Made by a program: the position numbers and the translations under genes. The notes under the pieces are model-generated. The model worked only from the letters and a program-made list of their open reading frames with translations, searched no databases and had not been told where the DNA came from. Positions 33,068 through 45,500 of a DNA stretch of 64,000 nt are shown piece after piece. Every line of letters begins with the position of its first letter. Within the stretch, counting starts at the first letter, position 1. This stretch comes from Lyophyllum atratum (Eukaryota; Basidiomycota; Agaricomycetes; Agaricales; Lyophyllaceae), in the NCBI GenBank assembly GCA_014905825.1, contig JACGCN010000078.1, positions 54,069-118,068 on the forward strand, read 5' to 3'.

Positions 33068-34340
33068 GTAACGACCCGGCCTACGTAGCGGTCAAATTCA
33101 TCGCTCCATGTCCCCGCGCTCGGAGTTCGTCCGAATCAGCACTTCGCTACGGGGATCCGACTCGAGGGCTGGATGCCAGCTATTCAAGCAGGAGGATGAA
33201 CTTTTATTATAGGGGGTTCTTCGGTCTTACTATGCGCCGTTCATCGCCCCACTGCATCAGATGTAACTATCATTCAACCTACATTCAGCGAAGAAAGAAT
33301 ACCACTCCGTTTATGAGTCTGAATCTGCGTAGTGCAGCGCCAGCCAATCCAAGAGTCGTCGTACTTGGGCCATTGATGGTGGAACAGGGTGGAATGTGTG
33401 CTCGACGCTGGAGGCGGAAATCGCCAGTTTTCGATGCATCTGTCACTCTCCGCTTTTATCGATCTTTCTTGGGCCATTCGATTGTCCGGAGGATGTCTAC
33501 GGTAGGTCTTTCTAGTCTTCATCTGCGCTTACGTCCTTGGATGACTCATTCTATTTTGTATAGCGTCCATCGCAACGCCGAGCCTCGACGCCCCCCTTCA
33601 TCCAAAGATGTTTGATTATCATCTGTGATAGCTTGAAGCAATAGTTCTTCTAACGCGTTTTAGGCCATTCATTCTGGCAGAGTGGCTCGGACTACAGCCA
33701 ATTATACTATCGAGTCAAGTCACAGTTGAACGCATGGCCGTCATATGCGTCAAGCCTTGACCCATATGACCGATGTGGAGGACCTTATTCAACTCAGAGA
33801 CCGATCATGAAGTTGAATAACCGGGTAACCAGACCTTGTTTTTCTTTACTTGAGTGCTTGGAGCCTTTACGAAGTACATCTCTTCTCCTCTCTATTCTAC
33901 TATTTTCCTGACGATGCGACTACAGGAGGTCAATCATGGGAGCGACGGCGGCGATGAGCTCGGTTTGCTTCTTCCATTGCCCGCAGAGGCCTTCTTTGCC
34001 TTGATCAAATTGAAGCGTAAGCCTGGCCCGGTCCACAACGGACGATCCTCGACGGTTTTCGTTCTTTTACGTACGTGCTCAAAACCTTGCTTGATCAAAC
34101 CTTACTCGATAAACTGGTAGCCACCGCTCAGCCACACCAGAGCAGCTATGTCCCACATTGACACCATCGTTCACCACCCTCTGCCGTCCTTTGTACTTCC
34201 GTCGCTAGTCCGATCAAGCTCGGATCAATCCAGCGAGGCCGCCTTTTCACTACACAGCAGCATTCCATCGAACTTACTTAACGCTTTAGGAAGCCCTTCC
34301 CAAAAGTTCCGCCTTTCAAATTTTATATCACAGGGCCCTC
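33068..34340. other. intergenic, nothing certain
   Basis: Short plus-strand frames only; no supported gene. Contains the upstream region of the membrane-protein gene. Confidence 0.4.
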
Positions 34341-35781
34341 ATGACGCCAGAAGAAAGAGCCCTCCTCCAGAAACTAGGAAGAAGCATCCTGGGTAACCTG
34401 GCAAGTACGATCGCCATAGCTCTCGTATATGGTAAGATTTTTATTCCATACCTCGACGGTAGTGTTGGCTGACGTTATTATGCCTTTCTTCCAGGGAGCT
34501 CTATGTTACTGTTCTCTATCACGACTCATACGACGATGTAAATGCCATCACACTGTCTAAGCGAGTTTATTCCTGATTGATGTCGAAGCAAACGAGGGCT
34601 AGCATCGCGTTCGAAACGGGTACTATTCGCGGTATCAATTCTAAGTCTCCTCGCCGCAAGCGTATATTCTCTACTGCAGTGGTTTTATATCCCTGCGATG
34701 ATCCGAGGAGCCCTACTGGAAAACTCAGATGTCGCCTTGATCGAGAGACCCGACTTAGTCAACCGGCGTCTTCATAAGCTCAACGGCGCATTGATGTGGC
34801 TCTCATTGCTTCCTGTAGGTTTTCAAGCTTTTTGTGCATGAAGTTGGGTACGGGTCTGAGGATTTGTTCAATATCATTAGCCGATCATCAACGACTCCGT
34901 GGTTATCTGGCGAGGCTGGGTACTCTTCCCAGAACGAAGACGAGTCCTCATCGCCGCAATGCTTCTCTGTCTAGTGTCATTCGGTAGGCGCAAAAAAACC
35001 TATTTCTTTCTGGCGCAATCGGACCATTCATGAGTCTCTGTCCTATCGTTAGCAACGGCCCTTGCAGTTCTTCCATTGAGCTTGAACCCTGACGAATATT
35101 CAGCGTTTCTCGAGCAGCGACCCGATTTAGCTTGGTACCTTGAAAATGCAGCACCAGTTTTGTCACTCGCAACCAACGTCATCGCTACATCTTTCATCGC
35201 TTACGGACTATGGTCAGTCTCCGCTTTTCTATGACGCCGCTTTTTCACCACGCCTACTCAGGTTGCATCGAAAATTCCTCGTAACCCTGTTCAACCGACG
35301 GCAGCAACGACAATTCCGGGTGCAGAAGAGCTTAAGCCTCTTAGTGGAGTCTGGAATCGTCTACTGTGGATTGCAGGTGCGTCGAGCAAACGGAGAGGTC
35401 CGTACAGCCGCTAATATATAAGTAACCACGCCGCAGGCAATTGTACTTACATTGGGCTTTTTGGATCCGGCCGATGGTAGCCATATGCCAATGGACATCG
35501 CCACGCAGGTATTCGCTACAGTCTATATGGTGGCCTCGGTAATCATACCCACTCTCTTCCCCGTCATGGCCAGGAGGGCTGAACGACTTCAATTTAGGCA
35601 ATGTATCCGAGTCTGGTTGCATTCCTTGTCCAGCAGCAGGGCAGCTCGTTCAGGGAGTCGTATGCTTCTCAGGACTACGGGATGTATATGGATGAACGTC
35701 CATAACCGTCATTCGTCTACTGCACATCGTGATAACATAAATCTGATAGGGCGGTGTTGTCGCCTTGGCATGGCTCATTGA
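34341..35781 (+). CDS. multi-pass (probably seven-helix) membrane protein, unknown function
   Basis: Exon fragments in order: MTPEERALLQKLGRSILGNL then ASTIAIALVYG, ending at GTAAGA. SSMLLFSITTHTT and MIRGALLENSDVALIERPDL (a loop) follow, then LNGALMWLSLLP. Next is the conserved-looking SVVIWRGWVLFPERRRVLIA then AMLLCLVSF, then ALAVLPLSLNPDEYSAFLEQ and VLSLATNVIATSFIAYGLW. RVQKSLSLLVESGIVYCGLQ, AIVLTLGFLDPADGS and VASVIIPTLFPVMARRAERL close the gene. The pattern of helices, the VVxWRxWVLxP motif and the VESGxxY motif recur in a large Agaricomycete 7-TM family of unknown role. Exact splice sites are only partly resolved, so small errors or decay cannot be excluded. Confidence 0.6.
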
Positions 35782-36854
35782 TCTAGATTCTTGGAATAAA
35801 CAATTTCTTGAACGCCCCATAGGATGACATACTATCGATAGTTGTGTATCGACCAAACACGATGACTGAGCATACTCTTCCTTCAAACGTGGCAGCGAAA
35901 ATATGTTGAATCAGAAGAAGCGTAATACGTCACCGTACATTTCGCCTCACCCAGCAAAGGTCAGCCATGTTGTCTTTCGTGGCACGTCGAATAGGTCACC
36001 GATCATAGACCATCCTTTCGGCCCAGGTATCAGGGGAGCCTTGCGTCTCGACGACTTGAAGTCACCTGGAAGCAAGAAAAGCGACGACTGGGATATTCGC
36101 GCCAACTAAGGACTATTTTTCTGGTTCATCCAGGTTTCCGAGAGATCGCTTTATACAAGGTGCTCTATTTTATGCGGACCGGGCTTTGTTGGCCATGTCC
36201 AAGACCGCTGAGCCGATCGATCGAAGCGCAGGCTTTTCTCATCTGTTGACTCGAATCGATTCACGTAGAGATAGCGTCGAATCCCGACGATTGCACGAGT
36301 CAACCACCATTTTTCACACTGTCGCTGCGTACAGCACAACCACCACAGCAACTTCGGTTCTATGTATCTTTGAGACATGGATCCCCAAAAGATGGCTTCG
36401 GTCCGCATGTGATGTGAGACAACGTTTCAGGACTGTCAACAGACTCCTGGAGGTCATCATGGCGTTTGATCTTTGGTTAGCTTGTTAGGAGGAGCTTGTG
36501 AATGGGAACAAGGATAAGAGTAAGTGCCAGTTTTCACATAGATGAAGATAAGATAAGATCATCGCTTCCTCGCAACACGAAGTTGTTTCCTTCATGGTCT
36601 CCTGTAAGTTACCTGCGGCAATGCGACTCAATTCCAGCGCGACAGGAAGGTAAATCATTGAAACGAAGACTTCTTCCTTGATGTCAATTCAAATTCTCCT
36701 TACTACGTCGCAGCAACGTTGGCAGAACATAACTTGACACGATGATCAGTATCATAAGTCTCACGGTTGTCTTTGCCTCGTCACCGCTTTTTATAAACTT
36801 ACGTGACATGACTTCTCACTCAGCTTCTCTACTTTCACTCCCCAAGGCACCTTG
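35782..36854. other. intergenic, nothing recognised
   Basis: No domain or exon chain seen on either strand. Immediately upstream of 36855 is the promoter of the F-box gene. Confidence 0.45.
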
Positions 36855-39536
36855 ATGGTCGGGACACGTCGTCAGTCGGGACGGGTGCTAACTCAAGCCA
36901 CTTTGGAGCCCACATCCGACGAAAAGAAACGTGATTCGGACTCGATTGATGATGCCGACGACGATGGCATGGATTCCGGCTCAAGTTCGAGTGATTTGAA
37001 TGACGAATCCGACTGGGAAGATCGTAAAGGTGAGGCTTAGGCCATTAGATCATAGAACTTATCGATTCTCACTCTCTGTATCATGATTCAGGCAAAGCAA
37101 CGAAACGTGCAGCCTTGAAACGCGGTAAGGTATCAGCCAAGTCAAGCCCATCGAAGGTGAACGATCAGAAGGCTACTACGAAGAAGCGCAACATCAGCCT
37201 CCTCTTAACGATGCCGATGGACGTTATCTATGAAGTACGTCCTGAAAACTCGAAGACACATGCTTCGCCATCATTAACCTTTTCCCGCAGGTTTTGTGCT
37301 TTCTGGCTCCGAGGGATTTGATTTCCTTGACACGCACCAGTAAAGTGTTGCGCGACACCCTCGTATCATCGAATGCTCGTACGGTGTGGAAATCTGTACG
37401 CGAAGCCGTCAAAGGGCCTTCACCACCGCAGGATTTCTCGGAGCCGCGATGGGCGGCATTGCTATTCGGTAAAGCCATTTGCGAGGTTGGTGCTTTTGTA
37501 CGCGATTCCTTGTAAAGACGATGATGACCAGACATCTAGTGCTGTCATGCTCCAAATGTACACGGTATTGAATTCGCCTTGCGTCGTCGGCTCTGTACCT
37601 CCTGCAAGAAAGAGAAGTGAGCCCTGTATCTCTAGCTGTCTAGACCTCCTTGGCATCGTCATCCCAGCTACGTCGTGACCTCCAAATTTCCGAAAGTCTT
37701 TCCTGACTTCGACATACAAATACTGGAGTTCATTCCATACACTACTGGTACCCAACGTCATCCAATTCTCTCTCTTCTCAGCTAACGTTGTTGGTCCGTA
37801 GTCGGCGGATGGTCTCACGGCTACCCGAGCAAAAGCAAATTCTATTGGAAGGGTGACATCTACGACATAGCACGCACGTGGGGCGCCCATACATCGAACG
37901 TTCATATGCGCATTCCTGGCGCAAAGCAAAAGATGGAAGACTTCCGCGATCAGAGGTTGAAATTCGTGGAGGAAGTCGTAGAGGTACTAATCTTCTCAGT
38001 TACACTATTCTTCAAGGCTAATGACGTCTCTCGGAATAGGATGTGAAGCGATACAGAAAGTGGTATGCGACCATGTGCGCTGAGCGAGCCCAAAAGGACG
38101 AGCAAAGGAAAGAACATCGGTGGACCGCGTACGTCCCCTCCCGACTTCGGACTCTACTTTTTTCACTGACTATGATTTTGTAGTATTTACGCGAAATTCA
38201 TAGAACTTGGGTACCTCGAAGTTGACATATACACTATCAAATGGGAGACTTCGGTCTGCGCTGCGGCGGAACTCACCGAACGTGGTATGTTGCCGTTCGC
38301 CACTTTCATCAACCTCGATTGCTTACCTAGCGCCCACAGGTTGGATACGCATTCGACCTGGTCTTGAAGCCAAGATCATGGCAGCCAAATCAGATCGTCT
38401 TGCTTCTCTGCGTCGGATTCTCCTCCAACGCAGGAAGGAAGTCTTATACCCCCTATACAACAAATATCTCCGCACCGTGACTCCCTCGAAGTGGCTCTAT
38501 CACCCCCGAGCCTGCGAGGTCTGCAACATCCCACAATTCGATGAAGTCCTCAACGCCGCAGATGATGTTCAGATTAACGAGCAGAGCTTTACGGACGTCA
38601 TGAGAAATCTGCCTGCGCTCGTGAAGACGTGGTTGGAAGCTCGGAAATCAGTGTTGGAAGAGCTAGTGTCTCTGGCTAAAGGCCCCCACGTCGATTCACC
38701 CGAACCGGAGTCTGCTCCTACCAAGCCATCTGACCTATCCGCTGCAGCGACCACGGATATTTTAAAGCTCACAACCTCCATATTCAAATGCGGCAATAGA
38801 ACGTGTACAGTGAATGCTTCCCCGTGGGACGGCCAGTATACCAATCCTCTTTTTGGATGGGATGGCGCCGTCACTCATCAGTGCGAGGAGGGATCAAAGT
38901 GGTCCCCTCGACCTCTGCCTACTATCCTGGTATTCTTCAAGGAGGCATCCGATGCGGCTGCTGAACTCGCGAGGCTTTCTGGGTTGGACATTACTCGAGC
39001 TACTATTGCCGATATGGATGATCAAGGCAAATTCTTCTTTTGCTCCCACTGCCCCCTAGAACAGCGCAATTACTGTAACCGTGGTGACTCTCGCCCCGCT
39101 TATACGTGGCGCTCTGCTGTTCGTTTATTATTCCTGACCCTATCGTCCTGTCCACTAATTCATCAGTCAGGTTTCTCATGCGCCAAAACACGACCACCCG
39201 ACCGACCCATCCTGGCAAATGCTGACGATGCAGGAGGCGCATGGTGTGGATAAGCCGTACGACCACCTCCGAGGCGACAACTGCTGGTCCTGTAACCACT
39301 GCCCTGCCTTCTTCGATGCGTGGAAAGGCGCAAGGTCGGTACTCGACCATTTACGTGATCAGTACGTCTCCAGTGATTCCCCGCCGTTATAATGCTTAAC
39401 CCCTCCTCCCCCTTCTCACAGTCACAATATAACAAATCCGCAAGAGCCTGCTGACATCTTCCACCACCCTGGAAAGCGTCAAAACCCAGTCTTGGCCAGG
39501 GTTTGGAGGCAGTATGAAAGAGCGCTCCACCCCTAG
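36855..39536 (+). CDS. F-box protein with cysteine-rich central region (multi-exon)
   Basis: Starts MVGTRRQSGRVLTQATLEPT, followed by an acidic low-complexity stretch and a basic stretch (GKATKRAALKRGKVSAKSS). The F-box spans an intron: NISLLLTMPMDVIYE then VLCFLAPRDLISLTRTSKVL then RDTLVSSNARTVWKSVREA. A C-x2-C piece (LSCSKC) follows, then PKVFPDFDIQILEF, GGWSHGYPSKSKFYWKGDIY and a helical middle (LRRILLQRRKEVLYPLYNKY). The end has CGNRTCTVN and FFFCSHCP plus NCWSCNHCPAF cysteine clusters and RVWRQYERALHP. The layout (F-box, then Cys/His-rich modules) recurs in a large Agaricomycete family. It presumably recruits a substrate to an SCF complex. At least seven short introns; the frame appears continuous. 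Confidence 0.8.
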
Positions 39537-39886
39537 GAAGCTCGAAGACGTCTGGCAGTTTGTTTCAGGAGTTCCATTTGAGTGTAGTCTTATAAAGCTC
39601 GAGCGGGTCCGAGATATTGCCATAGTACGTGGAAGTGACGAGTTCTTGGAGTTTCTGTACAAGATCGATAGGGGACGACATCAGGGATCAGTCAGTGGTG
39701 GATGGAATGAAGGAGCGAGCGAGGGAGCAGTGCCATACTAGAGATCGACTGAGGATTGATCTCAACGAATCGCGTACAATTCGATATGACATTGACTGTG
39801 ATATCTCGAGACCATCATGGGAAATGGATATGACAGTGTACATGTTAGGTGAATCATACCCGCTACTTTACCCGCTACTTTAGTAG
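39537..39886. other. spacer and left flank of the Helitron
   Basis: No gene. It ends with two 12-bp tandem units (ACCCGCTACTTT at 39858-39869 and 39870-39881). A small palindrome CTACTTTAGTAG at 39875-39886 abuts the 61-bp terminal repeat. Confidence 0.5.
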
Positions 39887-39947
39887 TGGGGTTTCTCTCC
39901 GACTCCTCCGTTTAAACACTAAACGCCGCCAGGAACTCGTACATGTG
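39887..39947 (+). repeat. 61-bp direct repeat, left copy
   Basis: Identical to 51278-51338 except for one A/G change after CGCCGCC. Contains GTTTAAACACTAAAC. Sequence diverges on both sides of the two copies. Confidence 0.85.
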
Positions 39948-41247
39948 ATCGTGGGTAGCTTCACCTGTTCACGGGGTCTGTCGCGTCCACGTCGCGTCTG
40001 CCCACACAGCCCTGTCGTTTTCTTCACCCCCCTGCCTAGACACCTCTCCCCTTTTTGGTCTCCCCTTTTTGGCCCGTTCCTTGTGTCCCCAATCTGTGCA
40101 CACTTAGGTTAACCCCCCTGTACTCGTGTTTAGTGGCCTAGACACCTCGCCCCTTTGCGGTCAGCTCCAAGTTGTGCCCCTCTTTAATGGCACATGACAA
40201 TCTGTGCACGCTTAGGTGACAACCCAAGTTGACACATGATAGTTGTTGACTGCGGATTTTGTTTGCATCTGATTTTGGACAGCATAAATATGGCTCGAAC
40301 GTTCTCCTGCACTTCTTTATGGAGTTCAAAATAGGCCGTCTTCCCGTGCCTGCTACTTATGATCACAACCTACTGGCCTCCCGCGTCTCCCGCGACGTGT
40401 TGTGCACGCTCCAGGGGTCAACGGCGACTTCAACGTCGGGCACCATTTCCTTGCCAGTCACCATCTCCTACGGCACACGATCGACGTTTACATGCATGGT
40501 GCCTCTGGCAATTGTGGCTACCCCCGGAGTGGCCCTGGGGTTGGACTGGTTCGCGTCGTTTCGCGAACATCTCATTGTTTCCAATTTCGTGATTCCTTCG
40601 GCGGTCGCGTTCGACCCTGCGACGTTTGAGTTTCTCCCCTGTGCGTGTTTTTTGCTTTTTGGGGGGGTTTCTCAACGATCTCTCACCGCAGTCACGGTCC
40701 CCGCTTTGTCGACACCTGCGCCTGAATTTGGTACCCAAAATGTAAATGCTATTACGGCACCTGCGTCCGAGTCTCGTACTCAAAATGTAAATGCTATACG
40801 CGGTATAGATTCTGCTTCTGTCCCCACTGTTTTTGTGCACCCTGTTTATACCGGTCTCGACCGCGCTGCCCCATCTACTTCCAGTTTCCGGCCTCCCCGC
40901 ATTAATACTCTTGTCGCCACTCTTGTTGACCGTAGTTCATGTGATTTTGCGCTTTCCACGTTTGACGACACCGTGCTCATTAGAACGTTGCGCGACCATG
41001 GTATCGCGCCCGTGGAAGATGCGGAAAACAACCGTTATTTGCTATGTCATCATATACTCTACGGTTTATGCGCCCATCAGTCAACTGTCACTTGCCAGTC
41101 TTTGGCGGGATCAGCTCCCGTGTCAGAGCTACGTTTGGCCATTATCCGCGTCCTAATCGCTGGGCATAGATCGAACCAGTATTCACATGACTTGCTCATA
41201 TTTCTTTGCGCCGCAGTCGGTTACCGAATCGCACCGGAAACAAAATT
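39939..41247 (+). repeat. 1309-bp tandem duplication, first copy
   Basis: Begins GTACATGTGATCG and ends GAAACAAAATT; repeated directly at 41248-42556. I noticed only one base difference (T at about 40964, G at the matching place near 42273), so the duplication is recent. The break falls at the GTACATGTG word that ends the 61-bp repeat. Confidence 0.9.
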
Positions 41248-41257
41248 GTACATGTGA
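40319..41257 (+). pseudogene. truncated duplicate of the Helitron ORF1 5' end
   Basis: Reads the same first roughly 310 residues as ORF1 (MEFKIGRLPVPATYDHNLLA onward). At the duplication junction it changes to LYM and a TGA. It lacks the DUF6570-like, Rep and helicase segments, so it cannot act as a transposase. A short N-terminal polypeptide could still be made from the duplicated upstream region. Confidence 0.8.
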
Positions 41258-42556
41258 TCGTGGGTAGCTTCACCTGTTCACGGGGTCTGTCGCGTCCACG
41301 TCGCGTCTGCCCACACAGCCCTGTCGTTTTCTTCACCCCCCTGCCTAGACACCTCTCCCCTTTTTGGTCTCCCCTTTTTGGCCCGTTCCTTGTGTCCCCA
41401 ATCTGTGCACACTTAGGTTAACCCCCCTGTACTCGTGTTTAGTGGCCTAGACACCTCGCCCCTTTGCGGTCAGCTCCAAGTTGTGCCCCTCTTTAATGGC
41501 ACATGACAATCTGTGCACGCTTAGGTGACAACCCAAGTTGACACATGATAGTTGTTGACTGCGGATTTTGTTTGCATCTGATTTTGGACAGCATAAATAT
41601 GGCTCGAACGTTCTCCTGCACTTCTTTATGGAGTTCAAAATAGGCCGTCTTCCCGTGCCTGCTACTTATGATCACAACCTACTGGCCTCCCGCGTCTCCC
41701 GCGACGTGTTGTGCACGCTCCAGGGGTCAACGGCGACTTCAACGTCGGGCACCATTTCCTTGCCAGTCACCATCTCCTACGGCACACGATCGACGTTTAC
41801 ATGCATGGTGCCTCTGGCAATTGTGGCTACCCCCGGAGTGGCCCTGGGGTTGGACTGGTTCGCGTCGTTTCGCGAACATCTCATTGTTTCCAATTTCGTG
41901 ATTCCTTCGGCGGTCGCGTTCGACCCTGCGACGTTTGAGTTTCTCCCCTGTGCGTGTTTTTTGCTTTTTGGGGGGGTTTCTCAACGATCTCTCACCGCAG
42001 TCACGGTCCCCGCTTTGTCGACACCTGCGCCTGAATTTGGTACCCAAAATGTAAATGCTATTACGGCACCTGCGTCCGAGTCTCGTACTCAAAATGTAAA
42101 TGCTATACGCGGTATAGATTCTGCTTCTGTCCCCACTGTTTTTGTGCACCCTGTTTATACCGGTCTCGACCGCGCTGCCCCATCTACTTCCAGTTTCCGG
42201 CCTCCCCGCATTAATACTCTTGTCGCCACTCTTGTTGACCGTAGTTCATGTGATTTTGCGCTGTCCACGTTTGACGACACCGTGCTCATTAGAACGTTGC
42301 GCGACCATGGTATCGCGCCCGTGGAAGATGCGGAAAACAACCGTTATTTGCTATGTCATCATATACTCTACGGTTTATGCGCCCATCAGTCAACTGTCAC
42401 TTGCCAGTCTTTGGCGGGATCAGCTCCCGTGTCAGAGCTACGTTTGGCCATTATCCGCGTCCTAATCGCTGGGCATAGATCGAACCAGTATTCACATGAC
42501 TTGCTCATATTTCTTTGCGCCGCAGTCGGTTACCGAATCGCACCGGAAACAAAATT
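41248..42556 (+). repeat. 1309-bp tandem duplication, second copy
   Basis: Partner of 39939-41247. This copy runs on into the full-length ORF1 (ACAAAATTCGAGGG instead of ACAAAATTGTACATG). Confidence 0.9.
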
Positions 42557-45500
42557 CGAGGGTATTCGGACCCATCTCGACATTCTGCAGGCTGTTTTTC
42601 AAAAAGACTCTGTGCACGACTTTCTTTTACAATGTGATAAAGTGAATCGCCCGCAATTGCTGGAGATCGCAGCCGCCCACGGGTTTTCCGCATGCGGGGA
42701 CCGTTCGTCGTTGAAGGAAACAATCCTGGCTCACATAACTCACGGTGACTGTTTACGAGACCGGGGGCCGCCCGCTTGCGAAGTCATTTCCGAAGAAATG
42801 CCCGCTGGCTCGGTAGACGGGAACGACGAACTGCGCGGGTATCTGTTCAAAACATTGGCCCCCAAAATGTCACTCAAGCCGTTACGCCGACTCTTGGATG
42901 ATCACGACATTGGTTATGATCGAGCTGCTGGTTTGGCTGCGCTTCGCAAGTGCTTGGTACGCCATGCTCGCAAATTGTTGAATGGAAAGACGCGTAGCCT
43001 CGAGACGATGACCATGTCTTTACCAGACAGGCAGAGATTGGAACAGATAAGGAAAGACTGGCCGACAACCGCCTCATCAGCTTTCAATGACAAAATTGCT
43101 TCCATGTTCCTTGAACAGACATCAAGTCACGCGTTACGCACCAAGACTTGCGCTTGTTGCGGCGAGGCCGCCTTGCTGTCGTGTATGCACACCATTCCCA
43201 GCACGCAACTGGATCTCACTTTGTTGCTGTATCCGGGCTGCGACATCAGTGTCCAAAGCCAAGAAACCGGGGTTTCGTCCTCGTCCGTCGATGGCAGTGC
43301 TGGGTTGGATCACACGTCAGGACATAGTGCAGGTGATGGCAATAGTCAGCGATTCAACACTACATTTCTTCCCTTTACGACGGGACCTTTTAAAAATGTG
43401 CTTATCGATCCGGACGGCATCGTTACCGATGCAGAAGGCAACACTTCTCTCCAGTTGTGCAACGAATGTTCGGGGTCTCTTGCTAAACAACGCATGCCGC
43501 GAATGGCACTTGCCAATAGAATGTTCTTAGGTCGCGTACCCGACGTCTTGCAGGATCTCACACCCGTTGAGGAATCGATGATTGCATTGTGCAGAGCAAA
43601 AGTGTGGATTGTGCAACTGAAAGAGGACACGACGCCACTATTGCCTAACACACAGAAAGGTGTGAAAGGTCATTGCATCATTTACCCACAGGACCCGGGG
43701 GCCATTGCAACTAAACTGCCTCCCTCTATTGTCGATGTCGTGACTCCTATTACCATACTTTTTATTGGTGCAGAGAAGCCGAGCCAAAAATGGTTGCAGG
43801 AGAACGCCAAGCCACTCGCCGTTCGTGCCGATCGGGTGCGGGCAGCGCTTGTGTGGCTGGTCGCAAACAATCCTTTGTATCGGGACGTTCGTATTAATCA
43901 CAGTGTCCTGGATGAAATGAGTCAACTGCCCTTTCTTCCGTATCATGTGGAGCACATTCCATCTACCGACGCACAGGAGACTTTGCAGGCGAGGTATGAC
44001 GACAACGACATTGCCGCTGTTGACTGTGACGAGCACGCCGAAACCGTGTTCCAAAACGTGGTGATTACTGATGTCGATGGACACGCATCCCCAAACGAAT
44101 TGCGCGCCGCAGCTGTGAGGCATTTTAAAGCTGACCGCGGTTACCTTGGGATCCCTCACGGTCATCACCCAGTGAATGAGTTCAACAACGCGACTTTGTT
44201 TCCGATGATGTATCCGACCCTGTACCCGTATGGATTAGGCGGAATGGAAGATGTTAGGCGCGTGTATCCTGTGTCGTTTAAACTGCACGTCAGGCACTTG
44301 TTTTCTCTCGCGGATCGTAGGTTTCAAACTCACCATTCGTTTATGTTCATGGCGTTTAACATGCTTCAACGAAGGTCTATTTTGGTGCATACAAGCTTGA
44401 AGGTCAAGCGGGCGGACTTCGCCAACGTTGCGGCTAAATTTGCACACGTTTCGTTACAGGCGGTCCAAACCGTGGCCGACCGCGTGGAGCAGGGTGATAT
44501 GGCGACCGCGAGAGACGAGGAGGAACGGCAAGTGATAGAGCTTATGAAACAGGTGAACGTTATTACTGCCAACGTTGAAGGCTCTGCTGCCAGCAAAGTG
44601 ACGATGAGGAACGAAATGAGGGGCTTGATGATGCATCTGGGTCTGCCGACTTTTTACTTGACAATCAATCCCGCCGACGTTTACAATCCGGTGGTGAAGT
44701 TTTTGGCAGGATCTGATATTGACGTTGACAACATGGAGGACTCTGACATCCCGAATTTTTGGGATCAATCAGTGCTTGTCGCCAAGAACCCTGTCGTGGC
44801 CGCGAAGTTTTTTCACACGTACATTGCAGCCTTTCTTGATACCTTGATAGGCTCTAGCACCAAAAATCTAGAAGGCGGGGTGCTTGGCGTAAGCAAAGCG
44901 CATTACGGCGTCGTTGAGGCACAGGGTCGTGGAACGCTTCACTGTCATATGATGGTGTGGTTGGAAGGCGCTTTGAATCCTGATGAGATTAAGGACCGCA
45001 TTCTTCAAGCTGGCTCCGGTGATTTTCAAAAGAGGCTGATCGAATTTCTTGACGATGTTATTTCGAATGAAATCCCTTTGTGTCCGGAACCGGTACCCGT
45101 GGTGCCTTCGTCTAAACACCGTGCAGCTAGCGTGCGCGGGTTGAATGGTCTTGCGTCACCTACTGGTGATGATTATGCCATGGATTTGCATAACATTGTC
45201 GAACAGTGCCAAACCCATAATCATTCTAAAACCTGCTATAAATATTCTGACGATCAATGCAGGTTCAACCTTGACCCGTCGAATTATAACCCGATAACCA
45301 CAGTGGACCCGGACACCGGGGTGTTGACGTTGCGTTGCTTGGATGGCCTGGTGAACAACTTCAATTCGACGATTATTAAGACGATGCGTTGCAATATGGA
45401 CATTACGTTTATTGGCTCAGGAACATGCGCGAAGGCTGTTTTATATTATATCACGAATTACATCTCAAAATCCCAGTTGAAGACGCATGTCGCCTATGCC

